The notes under the pieces are model-generated. The model saw only the letters and a list, made by a program, of their open reading frames with translations. It did not search any database and was not told where the DNA came from. A program made the position numbers and the translations under genes. A stretch of DNA of 64,000 nt from Sphingopyxis sp. FD7 (GTDB taxonomy: Bacteria > Pseudomonadota > Alphaproteobacteria > Sphingomonadales > Sphingomonadaceae), in the NCBI RefSeq assembly GCF_003609835.1, contig NZ_AP017898.1, positions 2,604,001 to 2,668,000 on the forward strand, written 5' to 3'. Of the stretch, positions 8,753 to 16,657 are shown in pieces (position 1 is the first letter of the stretch; the number at the start of each line of letters is the position of its first letter).

Positions 8753-9412
8753 CTATCCCGCCGCGTCCTCCATAAACAACCAGCGGCCGCAGCCCCATGC
8801 CGCGACCGCGCCGGCGAGTTGCGCCGCCACGAACGCGGGCACATCGGCTGGCGCGATCCCGGCGAAACTGTCCGACAGGCTGCGCGCCACCGCAATCGCG
8901 GGATTGGCGAAGCTGGTCGACGAGGTGAACCAATAGGCCGCAGTAATATAGAGCGCGACGCTCGGCGCCACCCAGTCGGGGCGGTGCCGCACGGTGCCGA
9001 GGATCGTGAGGATCAAGCCAAAGGTCGCGACGAACTCGCCCGCCCATTGCCCGCCGCCGGTGCGCGCCTTTGCCGAAAATTGCAGCAGCGGCAGGTCGAA
9101 CATCAGATGCGCCGCCCACACGCCCAGGATACCGCCCGCCAGCTGCGCGGCGACATAGAGCATCGCAGTGCGCGGCGCGATGCGGTGGCCAAGCGCCATC
9201 ACCAGCGTCACCGCGGGGTTGAAATGCGCGCCCGACACCGGCCCCAGCATCGCGATCAGCACGAACAATATCGCCCCGGTCGCAAGCGCGTTGGCGAGCA
9301 GCGCGATCCCGACATTGCCGCCCGACAGCGTCTCCGCCATGATCCCCGACCCGACGACCGCCGCGAACAGGAAAAAGCTGCCGATCGCTTCGGCCGCGAT
9401 CCGCCGGGTCAC
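8753..9412 (-). CDS. aqpS: Aquaporin/MIP channel, arsenic-operon type (AqpS-like)
   Basis: This MIP-family channel of about 219 residues has six hydrophobic segments and two half-helix loops. The first loop is a normal NPA in GAHFNPAVTLVMALGH. The second is NPA in TSFANPAIAVARSLSD. I chose the GTG start at 9412, which overlaps the arsC stop by four bases. In Sinorhizobium meliloti an aquaporin of this kind replaces ArsB: arsenate is reduced by ArsC and arsenite leaves through AqpS. The same order here (arsR, arsI-like, arsC, aqp) makes that role likely. Channel selectivity is inferred from context only. Confidence 0.9.
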   Translation of the reverse strand: MTRRIAAEAIGSFFLFAAVVGSGIMAETLSGGNVGIALLANALATGAILFVLIAMLGPVSGAHFNPAVTLVMALGHRIAPRTAMLYVAAQLAGGILGVWAAHLMFDLPLLQFSAKARTGGGQWAGEFVATFGLILTILGTVRHRPDWVAPSVALYITAAYWFTSSTSFANPAIAVARSLSDSFAGIAPADVPAFVAAQLAGAVAAWGCGRWLFMEDAAG

Positions 9413-9918
9413 GCCGCGCCCTCCATCTGCCCGATCGCGTTCAGCGCCGCGCGGCGCTCGGCGGGCGTCATATCTTCGAGCGGCAGCGCGAGCATCGCGG
9501 CGACGCGCATTTCGAGCAGCCGGTATGTCTCGGCAAAGGCCGCATCTTCGGCCGCCGCGCCGCCCGTCACGTCGGCGGGGTCGGCCAGCCCCCAGTGCGC
9601 GCGCACCGGCGCGCCGGTGAACAGCGGACACGCCTCGCCCGCCGCATTGCCGCACACGGTGATCGCGATGTCGATGCGCGGCGCGCCCGGAGCGGCGAAC
9701 GCGTCCCAGCTTTTCGAGCGAAACGCCGAAACGTCAAAGCCCTTGGCGCCGAGCAGGCGGAGCGCCGCGGGGTGCGGCACGCCCCTGGGCTTGCTCCCCG
9801 CGCTATACGCGGTGAGCCGCCCGTCGCCCATGCGCCCGATCAGCGCCTCGCCCAAAATGCTGCGCGCCGAATTGCCGGTGCACAGCACCAGCACGCCAAG
9901 CCCCTCCCCCGCCGTCAT
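9409..9918 (-). CDS. arsC: Arsenate reductase, low-molecular-weight phosphatase type
   Basis: The protein of about 169 residues reduces arsenate to arsenite using a phosphatase-like cysteine loop. The N-terminus reads VLVLCTGNSARS, giving the CX5R active site (C, then R five residues later). It is followed by SAGSKPRGVPHP and IDIAITVCGNAAGEACPLF with the further cysteines used for the disulfide relay. DPADVTG matches the late acidic motif. The ATG at 9918 follows the arsI-like stop by one base. A longer frame to 10041 would run deep into that gene and is rejected. The C-terminal tail of about 35 residues is longer than in the shortest family members. Confidence 0.93.
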   Translation of the reverse strand: MTAGEGLGVLVLCTGNSARSILGEALIGRMGDGRLTAYSAGSKPRGVPHPAALRLLGAKGFDVSAFRSKSWDAFAAPGAPRIDIAITVCGNAAGEACPLFTGAPVRAHWGLADPADVTGGAAAEDAAFAETYRLLEMRVAAMLALPLEDMTPAERRAALNAIGQMEGAA

Positions 9919-9919
9919 A

Positions 9920-10396
9920 TCAACAGCAGACTTTGGGTGCCGCTTGCTGCGGCATGGTCGGCACACAGCACGCATCTTCGGCAGCATTGTCCGACGCGAG
10001 CGGCGCGAAATCGGGGCTGTCGCCATACACCGTCGCCTCACCGTTGGTCAGGAACGCTTCCCACACCACCCCGTCGGGATCGGCGATCCAGCTCTTTTCC
10101 GATTTGGCGTAGCAACAGGTCGTCGCGCCTTCCTCCAGCACCGGCGCCCCCGCGTTCTTCAGTCGGCCATAGACCGCCTTCAGCTCATCGGCATCCTCGA
10201 CCTGCAACCCGACATGCTCGATCCCGCGATGCGCGCCGTCGCGCACCGAGATCGCGAAATTGATCCGCGGATCGTCGAGCATCCATTTGGCATAGTCGGG
10301 CTTGGTGACGCTCGGCGCGGCGCCGAACAGCCCGCTGTAAAAGGCAATCGACTTGTCGAGGTCGGCGACCCCGACGTGCATGTGAAACCGGCTCAT
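9920..10396 (-). CDS. arsI: ArsI/CadI-family VOC protein (probable C-As lyase)
   Basis: The 158-residue VOC protein starts at MSRFHMHVGVADLDKS behind AAGGA. The expected metal ligands are visible: His in HMHVGV, His in GIEHVGLQV and Glu in VVWEAFL. A vicinal cysteine pair is present in GATTCCYAKSEKSW. That Cys pair binds trivalent organoarsenicals in ArsI, the Fe(II) dioxygenase that cleaves the C-As bond of methylarsenite. A cysteine-rich tail (DACCVP and VCC at the end) is typical of the CadI group. The gene overlaps the arsR stop by four bases. A role as metal-inducible CadI without lyase activity cannot be excluded. Confidence 0.88.
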   Translation of the reverse strand: MSRFHMHVGVADLDKSIAFYSGLFGAAPSVTKPDYAKWMLDDPRINFAISVRDGAHRGIEHVGLQVEDADELKAVYGRLKNAGAPVLEEGATTCCYAKSEKSWIADPDGVVWEAFLTNGEATVYGDSPDFAPLASDNAAEDACCVPTMPQQAAPKVCC

Positions 10397-10737
10397 GCGC
10401 TTTTCCTTTCGCTGTTGGAATCGGTGGTACATCCCGCCGCGGGCGCGCACGCCGCCCCGCCGCAGCAATTTTCCATGAGGAAGCCGACGAGCGCGGTCAT
10501 CGCGCCATAGTCGGCCGAATAGATGAGCGAGCGCCCGTCGCGCCGCTGCGCGATCAGCCCCGCGTTCGTGAGCTGCGCAAGGTGGAAGGACAGCGACGAC
10601 GCCGGCACCCCCAGCGCCTCGGCAATCGCTCCCGCCGCAAGCCCCTCGGGCCCCGCCTGCACGAGCAGCCGGAACAGCGCGAGCCGGTGCTCCTGCGCAA
10701 GCGCGCCGAGCGCGCGGATAATGGTTTCGGATTCCAT
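10393..10737 (-). CDS. arsR: ArsR/SmtB-family arsenic-responsive repressor
   Basis: The protein of about 114 residues has the winged-helix core ALAQEHRLALFRLLVQAG, LGVPASSLSFHLAQLTNAGL and RDGRSLIYSADY. It lacks the classical ELCVC site in the recognition region. Instead a cysteine pair and a third cysteine sit near the C-terminus (ENCCGGAACAP, with one more later). This resembles the C-terminal arsenite site of the Acidithiobacillus ferrooxidans ArsR type. I prefer the ATG at 10737 because GGAG lies six bases upstream; the ATG at 10749 has no SD. It heads the arsR-arsI-arsC-aqpS operon and would repress it until arsenite binds. Confidence 0.92.
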   Translation of the reverse strand: MESETIIRALGALAQEHRLALFRLLVQAGPEGLAAGAIAEALGVPASSLSFHLAQLTNAGLIAQRRDGRSLIYSADYGAMTALVGFLMENCCGGAACAPAAGCTTDSNSERKSA

Positions 10738-10840
10738 CGGGATCTCCATGATTCGATAATAGTGGAAATATGGAAATTATGTGATGGCGTCAACAGATAT
10801 TTCGGTAATATTCGAAATGATTGGTGGGAATGACGTAAAC

Positions 10841-10940
10841 TCCGTCATTGCGAGCGAAGCGAAGCAATCTCCAGCTATCGACCTTCGCTGGCCCCGATAG
10901 CTGGAGATTGCTTCGTCGCGATGCTCCTCGCAATGACGGA
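10841..10940. repeat. Intergenic inverted repeat (TCATTGCGAGCGAAGC type)
   Basis: Arms starting TCCGTCATTGCGAGCGAAGC and ending GCTCCTCGCAATGACGGA flank a core where CAATCTCCAGCTATCG pairs with its complement. It lies between the arsR promoter and the stop of the ABC transporter gene. The CGTCATTGCGAGCGNAGC motif is a well-known bacterial intergenic repeat theme. Confidence 0.8.
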
Positions 10941-10951
10941 CAGGGCCGGTC

Positions 10952-12766
10952 CTAAACCGTCCCCTCCTCCTTCTCCGCCTGCTGCCGCGCCCACATGTCG
11001 GCATAGAGTCCGCGCATCCGCAGCAGCTCGTCGTGCGTGCCCGTCTCGGCGACCCGGCCCCGGTCGAGCACGATGATGCGGTCGGCGTTCGTCACCGTCG
11101 ACAGGCGGTGCGCGATCACCAGGGTCGTTCGGCGCGCCGCGATGCGCTCCAGCGTGTCCTGGATCGCCGCCTCGGTGCGGCTGTCGAGCGCGCTCGTCGC
11201 TTCGTCGAGGATCAGTATCGGCGGATTCTTGAGCAAGGTCCGCGCGATCGCGACGCGCTGCTTCTCGCCGCCCGACAGCTTCAGCCCGCGTTCGCCGACC
11301 TCGGTGTCATAGCCCTGCGGCAACAGCGCGATAAAGCCGTCGATCGCCGCGCCCTCGGCCGCCGCCGCGATCTCGTCGGCGCTCGCGCCTTCGCGGCCAT
11401 AGGCGATGTTGTAACCGATCGAATCGTTGAACAGCACCGTGTCCTGCGGGACGATGCCGATGCTCGCGCGCAGGCTTTGCTGGGTTACCTGCGATATGTC
11501 CTGCCCGTCGATCAGGATGCGCCCGCCCTGCGGATCGTAAAAGCGGAAGAGCAGCCGCGCGATCGTCGACTTGCCCGCCCCCGACGGCCCGACGATCGCC
11601 AGCGTCTCGCCCGCGCCGACGGCAAAGCTCACGCCGTTCAGGATCGTGCGGTCGGGCTCGTACCCGAAGACGACATTGTCGAACGTCACCGCCCCGCCGT
11701 TCACCGCCAGCGGCGCTGCGCCCGGCGCATCCGAAATCTCGGGCGGCGTATCGATCAGGCGGAACATCGCCTCCATGTCGACCAGCCCCTGGCGGATGAC
11801 GCGGTACACCATGCCCAGCATGTCGAGCGGGCGGAACAGCTGCGCGAGCAACGTATTCACCAGCACCACATCGCCGACCTTATACTCGCCGACCGACCAG
11901 CCCCACACCGTATAGGCCATCGCCCCCGCAAGCGCGGCGTTGGTAATCAGGCTCTGCCCGATGTTGAGCCACGCCAGGCTGTTCTCGCTCTTCACCGCGG
12001 CACGCGCATATTGGTCGGCGACGTCGCGGTAGCGCGCTTCCTCGCGCGCCTCGGCGCCGAAATATTTGACGGTCTCGTAGTTCAAGAGGCTGTCGACGCT
12101 GCGCCCGATCGTCAGCGTGTCGAGGTCGTTCATCCGCGTGCGCAGCGCGTTGCGCCAGTCGGTCACCCGCCGCGTGAAGATGATATAGACGACGACCATC
12201 AGCGCGGTCGCGCTCGCCAGGCCGAAGCTGAACCTGGTCCAGAAGATGATGAGCACCGCGGCCAGCTCGATCACCGTCGGCGCGATGTTGAACAGCAGGA
12301 AATAGAGCATCGTGTCGATGCTCTTGGTGCCGCGCTCGATCACCTTGGTGACCTCGCCCGTCCGCCGCGCCAGATGAAAGCGCAGACTGAGCGCGTGGAG
12401 GTGGCTGAAGGTCGCGATCGCCAGCTCGCGCGTCGCATCCTGTCCGACGCGCTCGAACACGACGTTGCGGAGGTTGTCGAACAGCACCCCGGCGAAGCGT
12501 GCCCCGGCATAAGCGAGCACCAGCCCGATCGCGAGCGCGGCGCCATCCTCCAGCCCCGGCGCCATGCGGTCGATCGCCGCGCCATAGAGGAAGCCCATCG
12601 ACAGCTGGACGCCCTTCGACGCGAGCACGATCAGCCCCGCAAGGATGATCCGCAGCTTCGCCTGCCGCTGCCCCGCCGGCCACAGATAGGGCAGGAAGCG
12701 CCGCAGCGTGGCGAGAACAGGCGGCTCGCGGCCGACATCGGCGGAGGTGGCGGTGTCAGGGGGCAT
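10952..12766 (-). CDS. Atm1-type ABC exporter, fused permease and ATPase
   Basis: This 604-residue half-transporter has an N-terminal six-helix membrane domain (about residues 40-330) and a C-terminal ATPase with Walker A GPSGAGKST, signature LSGGEKQRVAIART and Walker B ILILDEATSALD. It acts as a homodimer in the inner membrane. The sequence around RRTGEVTKVIERGTKSIDTM and YETVKYFGAEAREEARY fits the Atm1/HMT1 group, which exports glutathione-linked sulfur compounds or metal-glutathione conjugates. The neighbouring arsenic operon supports metal-conjugate export but does not prove it. Start ATG at 12766. Confidence 0.93.
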   Translation of the reverse strand: MPPDTATSADVGREPPVLATLRRFLPYLWPAGQRQAKLRIILAGLIVLASKGVQLSMGFLYGAAIDRMAPGLEDGAALAIGLVLAYAGARFAGVLFDNLRNVVFERVGQDATRELAIATFSHLHALSLRFHLARRTGEVTKVIERGTKSIDTMLYFLLFNIAPTVIELAAVLIIFWTRFSFGLASATALMVVVYIIFTRRVTDWRNALRTRMNDLDTLTIGRSVDSLLNYETVKYFGAEAREEARYRDVADQYARAAVKSENSLAWLNIGQSLITNAALAGAMAYTVWGWSVGEYKVGDVVLVNTLLAQLFRPLDMLGMVYRVIRQGLVDMEAMFRLIDTPPEISDAPGAAPLAVNGGAVTFDNVVFGYEPDRTILNGVSFAVGAGETLAIVGPSGAGKSTIARLLFRFYDPQGGRILIDGQDISQVTQQSLRASIGIVPQDTVLFNDSIGYNIAYGREGASADEIAAAAEGAAIDGFIALLPQGYDTEVGERGLKLSGGEKQRVAIARTLLKNPPILILDEATSALDSRTEAAIQDTLERIAARRTTLVIAHRLSTVTNADRIIVLDRGRVAETGTHDELLRMRGLYADMWARQQAEKEEGTV

Positions 12767-12832
12767 GAGCGCCCCATGTAGGGGGGCGGAGCCGCGACGC
12801 CAAGCGGACTCAAGCTGCGCGGAACACTAATG

Positions 12833-12965
12833 TCTCACACAAAGGCACGAAGGCACAAAGAAATCATCTTCCGTTCGTGCTGAGCTTGTCGGAGCACCGT
12901 TCTTCCTTTTTCGAGCGGCGAACGGCGTTCAGGAGGTCTTTGTGCCTTCGTGCCTTTGTGTGAGA
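12833..12965. repeat. Intergenic inverted repeat (CACAAAGGCACGAAGGCAC type)
   Basis: Perfect 29-base arms (12833-12861 and 12937-12965) begin TCTCACACAAAGGCACGAAG. They enclose a further GTTCGTGCTGAGCTTGTCGG motif shared with the element at 4.6 kb. The element sits between the ABC exporter start and a possible small gene. Confidence 0.85.
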
Positions 12966-12975
12966 TATTTCTTCT

Positions 12976-13125
12976 CTACCGCCCCGCGCGTTGCCCCACA
13001 TGGCGGATGATGCGGTCGATCAGGCGGCGTTCTTCGGACGTTGGCGTCGGCACGATGGCTTCGGGCGGCAGCTGGCGGCGCCCGAACAGCGGACGGCGTG
13101 GGGGGACGAGGGGAGAGAAGCGCAT
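12976..13125 (-). CDS. Possible small basic protein downstream of lptA
   Basis: A 49-residue frame begins MRFSPLVPPRRPLFGRRQ and ends DRIIRHVGQRAGR. It is Pro/Arg rich in the first half and amphipathic helical in the second (TSEERRLIDRIIRHV). It lies about 100 bases after lptA on the same strand, with a weak AAGG upstream of the ATG. I do not recognise it. The helical second half looks more protein-like than most chance frames here, but it may be spurious. Confidence 0.35.
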   Translation of the reverse strand: MRFSPLVPPRRPLFGRRQLPPEAIVPTPTSEERRLIDRIIRHVGQRAGR

Positions 13126-13230
13126 GGGGGCGTGCCTTCGATCTGGCGGCGTCGCCCCCCGGCACCGCAGGTGGATCTGGTCCACGCCAGAGGTGAAGGC
13201 ATGTGGTTGCAGATCACTGAAGAAGGCTGG

Positions 13231-13806
13231 TTACTGCTTTCTTTCCGGTACGGTGAAGGTGCCGGTGACGCGCCCGCCGGTGCCGCCCGCGATCGGATTG
13301 CCGTCGGGTCCGCGCGCCGCGCCGCGACCGTCGACCGTCGCGCGCCCGCTATTGAGGTCGATCACCAGCCGCCCGCCGCGCAGATTGTTGCCGCGCTGGC
13401 GCAGCTCGACATTGCCGACCATCGTGATCAGGCGGCGGTCGAGGTCGTAGATGGCGACATTGCCGCGCGCCGATTCGTCGCCCTTCACCACCGTCACGCC
13501 GCCGGTCGCGTCGAGCCGGTTGACGTCAGTGCCCCCGGCGCGCGTATAAGCGACGGTCATCCGCGGCGCGGTGACCGTCAGCCCCGCTTGCGTGACGCGG
13601 ACCCCGCCCGCCAGCACCACGCGATCGGCGCGATCCTGCACCTCGATGCTGCCCGCGGCGAAATCGACCGGCGCATTGCTGTTGTGGTTGGCGAGCGCCT
13701 GCGCTGCCGCGCGATCGCCGCCGCCCGCCGACAGGATAGCCAGGCCTGTCAGCGCGAATCCCGCGCCTGCGAGCATCAGGCTCCTGGGCGTCCAAAGCCG
13801 GTTCAT
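13231..13806 (-). CDS. lptA: LPS transport periplasmic protein LptA
   Basis: The 191-residue protein has an N-terminal signal-like hydrophobic segment (SLMLAGAGFALTGLAILSAG) and one OstA/LptA beta-jellyroll domain. The repeated strand pattern includes GSIEVQDRADRVVLAGGV, LDATGGVTVVKGDESARG and YDLDRRLITMVGNVEL. LptA bridges the inner-membrane LptBFGC complex and outer-membrane LptD to carry lipopolysaccharide across the periplasm. Sphingomonads largely replace LPS with glycosphingolipids, so the cargo may include those (inference). The start overlaps the lptC stop (ATGA). lptB is not in the window. Confidence 0.9.
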   Translation of the reverse strand: MNRLWTPRSLMLAGAGFALTGLAILSAGGGDRAAAQALANHNSNAPVDFAAGSIEVQDRADRVVLAGGVRVTQAGLTVTAPRMTVAYTRAGGTDVNRLDATGGVTVVKGDESARGNVAIYDLDRRLITMVGNVELRQRGNNLRGGRLVIDLNSGRATVDGRGAARGPDGNPIAGGTGGRVTGTFTVPERKQ

Positions 13807-14441
13807 TCGATCACTCCCTGGTTGATCCGCAGCCGGGCGTTGCCCTCCAGCCGGACGATCCGCTTGTCGAGGTCGGCGGACAGTGCGTTGGCCGAAAACT
13901 GACCGATGTTCAACGCGCCTTCGACACCGCCCGTTCCGATCAGGCTGCGCGTCTTGAGATCGACCGCTACATTGCTCGCATCGAGCCGATAGCCGTTCGT
14001 GCCGCGCACGCGCACCGTGCCCGGCACCAGGACACGGCCGGTTTCCATATTATAGGCGCCCCGTTGCGCCACGATCGTCGCCGGACCATCGGTCAGGCGG
14101 ATCGCACCGGACAGGTCGGTCATCCGTACGACGGGTTCGGCCGAGCTCTTCTGGACCGCGCTGCCCGCGAGCAGCGCAAAAGGCTGGCCCTTGGCGTCCT
14201 GTCCACGATATTCGGCGCGCGTCACCTTCATCCGTTCGCTCGCCATGTCGACCTTGTCCTTCGCGAGCAGGAAGCTGATCTCGGCGCGCTGGGTAAAGGG
14301 CGAAAAGACCAGCACCGCAGCGACCACGCCGATCACCAGCGGCAGGCCGTAACGCAGGATCCGCACCACGCGATCGTGGCTCGATCCGCTGCGCGCCCAC
14401 ATCTGGCGCTTCGTGCGGTCAAGATCGGCGCGTTCGGACAT
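13803..14441 (-). CDS. lptC: LPS export system component LptC
   Basis: The 212-residue protein has a single transmembrane anchor (ILRYGLPLVIGVVAAVLVFSP, residues about 28-48) and a periplasmic beta-jellyroll. Its repeats (MKVTRAEYRGQDAKGQPFALLAGSA, SGAIRLTDGPATIVAQRG) match the LptC domain. It docks LptA onto the inner-membrane ABC transporter. It is translationally coupled to lptA and lies 16 bases after rnd. The SD is weak. Confidence 0.9.
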   Translation of the reverse strand: MSERADLDRTKRQMWARSGSSHDRVVRILRYGLPLVIGVVAAVLVFSPFTQRAEISFLLAKDKVDMASERMKVTRAEYRGQDAKGQPFALLAGSAVQKSSAEPVVRMTDLSGAIRLTDGPATIVAQRGAYNMETGRVLVPGTVRVRGTNGYRLDASNVAVDLKTRSLIGTGGVEGALNIGQFSANALSADLDKRIVRLEGNARLRINQGVIE

Positions 14442-14457
14442 GCTTGCGAATCGACCC

Positions 14458-15075
14458 TCAGCTGTGCGCGAAAATATCGACCTCGGGCCAGCCGGCGAGG
14501 TCGAGCGCCGCGCGCGTCGGCAGGAAATCGAAACAGGCCTGCGCCAGTTCGGTGCGCCCCTCGCGCGCCAGCCGCGCGTCCAGAATCTCTTTCATCGCGT
14601 GCAGGAAACGCACGTCGCTCGCGGCATAGTCGCGCTGCGCCTCGCTGAGTTCGGCGGCGCCCCAGTCGCTCGACTGCTGCTGCTTCGACACTTCCTGCCC
14701 CAAGAGTTCGCGCACCAGTTCCTTCAGCCCGTGGCGGTCGGTATAGGTGCGAACCAGTCGCGAGGCGATCTTGGTGCAATAGACGGGCGCGGTGACGACG
14801 CCGAGCGCCTGCTGCAAGGCGGCGATGTCGAAGCGCGCGAAATGAAAAAGTTTCAATCGGCCGGGATCGGTCAGGATCGCCTTCAGCACCGGCGCATCAT
14901 AGTCGCTGCCGGGTCTGAAGCGGACGAGATGCTCGTCGCCCGACCCGTCGCTGATCTGGACGAGGCAGAGCCGATCGCGCAGCGGATTGAGCCCCATGGT
15001 TTCGGTATCGACCGCAACGGCGCCCGCGCCCAGCACGCCTTCGGGCAGGTCTTCTTCGTGGAAATATACGCTCAT
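14458..15075 (-). CDS. rnd: Ribonuclease D (short form)
   Basis: The 205-residue 3'-5' exoribonuclease has the DEDDy motifs: VDTETMGL (Exo I), FHFARFDIAAL (Exo II), and YAASDVRFLHAM (Exo III, with Tyr). The C-terminal HRDC domain of E. coli RNase D is absent, which is the usual short alphaproteobacterial form. It trims tRNA and other structured RNA 3' ends. It is the first gene of the rnd-lptC-lptA block, an arrangement I recall as common in sphingomonads. Confidence 0.9.
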   Translation of the reverse strand: MSVYFHEEDLPEGVLGAGAVAVDTETMGLNPLRDRLCLVQISDGSGDEHLVRFRPGSDYDAPVLKAILTDPGRLKLFHFARFDIAALQQALGVVTAPVYCTKIASRLVRTYTDRHGLKELVRELLGQEVSKQQQSSDWGAAELSEAQRDYAASDVRFLHAMKEILDARLAREGRTELAQACFDFLPTRAALDLAGWPEVDIFAHS

Positions 15076-15301
15076 CCCGCCGCCTTAGGCCAAGCGGCCG
15101 CGCCGCTCAATGACTGGTTTTCGCTGGCCTGTCGGGCGCGGAAAGGGGCACGGCAATTCGCGCCATATCCGCAAAGGCGCCGCTGCAATTTTCTGTTCGC
15201 AGCCTGTGGATAATTAGGCTATATCTTGCGTCCTTGGTGGCATGGGGCGAGTCCGTGCCCGTGGTGAACTGCGTCCCCGTCCGGCGCAAGGAGCCGGTAA
15301 A

Positions 15302-15340
15302 ATGGGGTGTGGACGACCGAAAGCGACTACTAAGCAATGA
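15302..15340 (+). CDS. Leader ORF of 12 codons coupled to the cold-shock gene
   Basis: The frame encodes [12 protein letters not shown] and stops at a TGA that shares ATGA with the cold-shock ATG at 15337. A perfect AAGGAG (15288-15293) lies eight bases before its ATG, while the cold-shock ATG has no SD of its own. This suggests that ribosomes load at the leader and re-initiate at the downstream gene. It could be chance, but the combination of strong SD, short frame and four-base overlap is specific. An alternative is that the SD serves a leaderless-like longer-range start. Confidence 0.5.
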   Translation: MGCGRPKATTKQ

Positions 15341-16101
15341 GTTTCAACAAGGATCGCCGTGGCCATCGGGGACGCGGCAGGCGCGATGATTTCGGCAATT
15401 TCGACAGTTTTGAACCGGCCCCCTATGGCGGCGATTCCTACGGCGGCGGACGCGGCGGCTTCGGCGATCGCGATCGTGGCGGCTTCGGCGGTGGCGACCG
15501 CGGCGGCTTTGGCGACCGCGGCGGCTTTGGCGGCGGCGACCGGGGCGGTGGCTTCGGCGGTGGACGCGGCGGCGGCATGCCTGCGCAGGTCGTCGGCGAA
15601 GGCCAGGGCACGGTAAAGTTCTTCAACCCGTCGAAGGGCTTTGGTTTCATCGCCCGCGAAGACGGCGGTGAGGACGTGTTCGTCCACATCAGCGCGGTCG
15701 AACAGGCGGGGCTTCAGGGCCTCGCGTCGGGCCAGCCGCTCGCCTTCACGCTCGTCGAGCGCAACGGCAAGGTGTCGGCGATCGACCTCAAGATCGAGGG
15801 CGAACCCATGCCGGTCGAAGAGTTTGCCCCGCGTCAGCGCGAGGATCGCCCCGGCGGCGCGCGCGGGCGGCGGCAGCTGACCGGCGAACGCACTTCGGGA
15901 ACGGTGAAGTTCTTCAACACGACCAAAGGCTTTGGCTTCATCGCGCGCGACGATGGCCAGGCCGACGCCTTCGTCCACATCAGCGCGGTGCAGCGCGCGG
16001 GCATGGCGGGCCTCGAAGAAGGCGACCGCGTCGCGTTCGACATCGAGGTCGACGACCGCGGCAAGTTCGCCGCGGTGAACCTGCAGCCGCATCAGGACTG
16101 A
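15337..16101 (+). CDS. Double cold-shock-domain protein with Gly/Arg-rich N-terminus
   Basis: The 254-residue protein has two cold-shock domains: about residues 88-150 with [19 protein letters not shown] and DVFVHISAV, and about 187-250 with [19 protein letters not shown] and DAFVHISAV. Both carry intact RNP1 and RNP2. The first 80 residues are a low-complexity Gly/Asp/Arg tract of repeated [12 protein letters not shown] units. Single-stranded RNA or DNA chaperoning is expected. Alphaproteobacteria commonly have double-domain Csp proteins, but the long RGG-like lead is unusual. Expression is likely post-transcriptional, given the leader of over 100 bases and the coupled small ORF. An intrinsic terminator follows. 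Confidence 0.95.
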   Translation: MSFNKDRRGHRGRGRRDDFGNFDSFEPAPYGGDSYGGGRGGFGDRDRGGFGGGDRGGFGDRGGFGGGDRGGGFGGGRGGGMPAQVVGEGQGTVKFFNPSKGFGFIAREDGGEDVFVHISAVEQAGLQGLASGQPLAFTLVERNGKVSAIDLKIEGEPMPVEEFAPRQREDRPGGARGRRQLTGERTSGTVKFFNTTKGFGFIARDDGQADAFVHISAVQRAGMAGLEEGDRVAFDIEVDDRGKFAAVNLQPHQD

Positions 16102-16123
16102 TCGGCGGCACGACCGGAAACGC

Positions 16124-16152
16124 AAAGGGCGGCCATGAGGCCGCCCTTTTTG
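16124..16152 (+). terminator. Intrinsic terminator after the cold-shock gene
   Basis: AGGGCGGCC and GGCCGCCCT form a nine-base stem with a four-base loop followed by TTTTTG, 22 bases after the stop codon. Confidence 0.9.
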
Positions 16153-16198
16153 TTGGCAGGTCGGGCCGGAGAAGGCGGCTATCCGCTCCCTGGCGCGC

Positions 16199-16657
16199 TC
16201 AACCCGCGCGCCGCGCCAGCCATATGCCGACAATCATCAACGCGATCCCGGCGACGCGTTTCAGGTCGATTGCCGAGCGGATGGCGCCGAACAGGCCGAA
16301 ATGGTCGATCGTCGCGGCGCTCACGAGCTGGCCGAAGAGCACGAAGAAGATCGCATTGCCGACGCCGAAGCGCGGCGCAATGAAGGTCACGGCGATCACG
16401 TAAAAGGCGACGAACAGCCCGCCGGCATAGAAATGCGCGGGAATGTCGCCCGTGAAGCGCACCGCGCCAAGCGACCCGGTCAGCAGCGCGCCCGCCGCAG
16501 CGATCAGGAAGGCGAGGCCAAAGAGGATCATCGACGCGGCCATCGGGCTGCCGAGCCGCGCACCAAGCCCGCCGTTCAGCGCCGCGAGGATCGGAATGCC
16601 GACGCCGGTGAGAAACATGATGGCGGCAAAGGCGGGCGCGGCATTGTTCACGGTCAT
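16199..16657 (-). CDS. DMT-superfamily membrane protein (DUF606/YdcZ type)
   Basis: The 152-residue protein has about five hydrophobic helices and the short-form drug/metabolite transporter layout, including FLTGVGIPILAALNGGLGARLG and a terminal IALMIVGIWLARR. Such half-size proteins work as dimers. I chose the ATG at 16657, which overlaps the stop of the tautomerase gene (ATGA) and has GAGGAG upstream. It ends the six-gene operon divergent from the LysR gene and may export a product or toxic compound handled by it. Confidence 0.85.
   Translation of the reverse strand: MTVNNAAPAFAAIMFLTGVGIPILAALNGGLGARLGSPMAASMILFGLAFLIAAAGALLTGSLGAVRFTGDIPAHFYAGGLFVAFYVIAVTFIAPRFGVGNAIFFVLFGQLVSAATIDHFGLFGAIRSAIDLKRVAGIALMIVGIWLARRAG

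Noticed and set aside
9412..9655. Longer N-terminus of the aquaporin frame
   Set aside because: It overlaps arsC fully and is Arg-rich with no hydrophobic segment. The GTG at 9412 is coupled to the arsC stop.
11033..12781. 582-residue plus-strand frame opposite the ABC exporter
   Set aside because: Typical high-GC shadow frame, Arg/Asp/His-rich; the opposite strand carries all ABC motifs.
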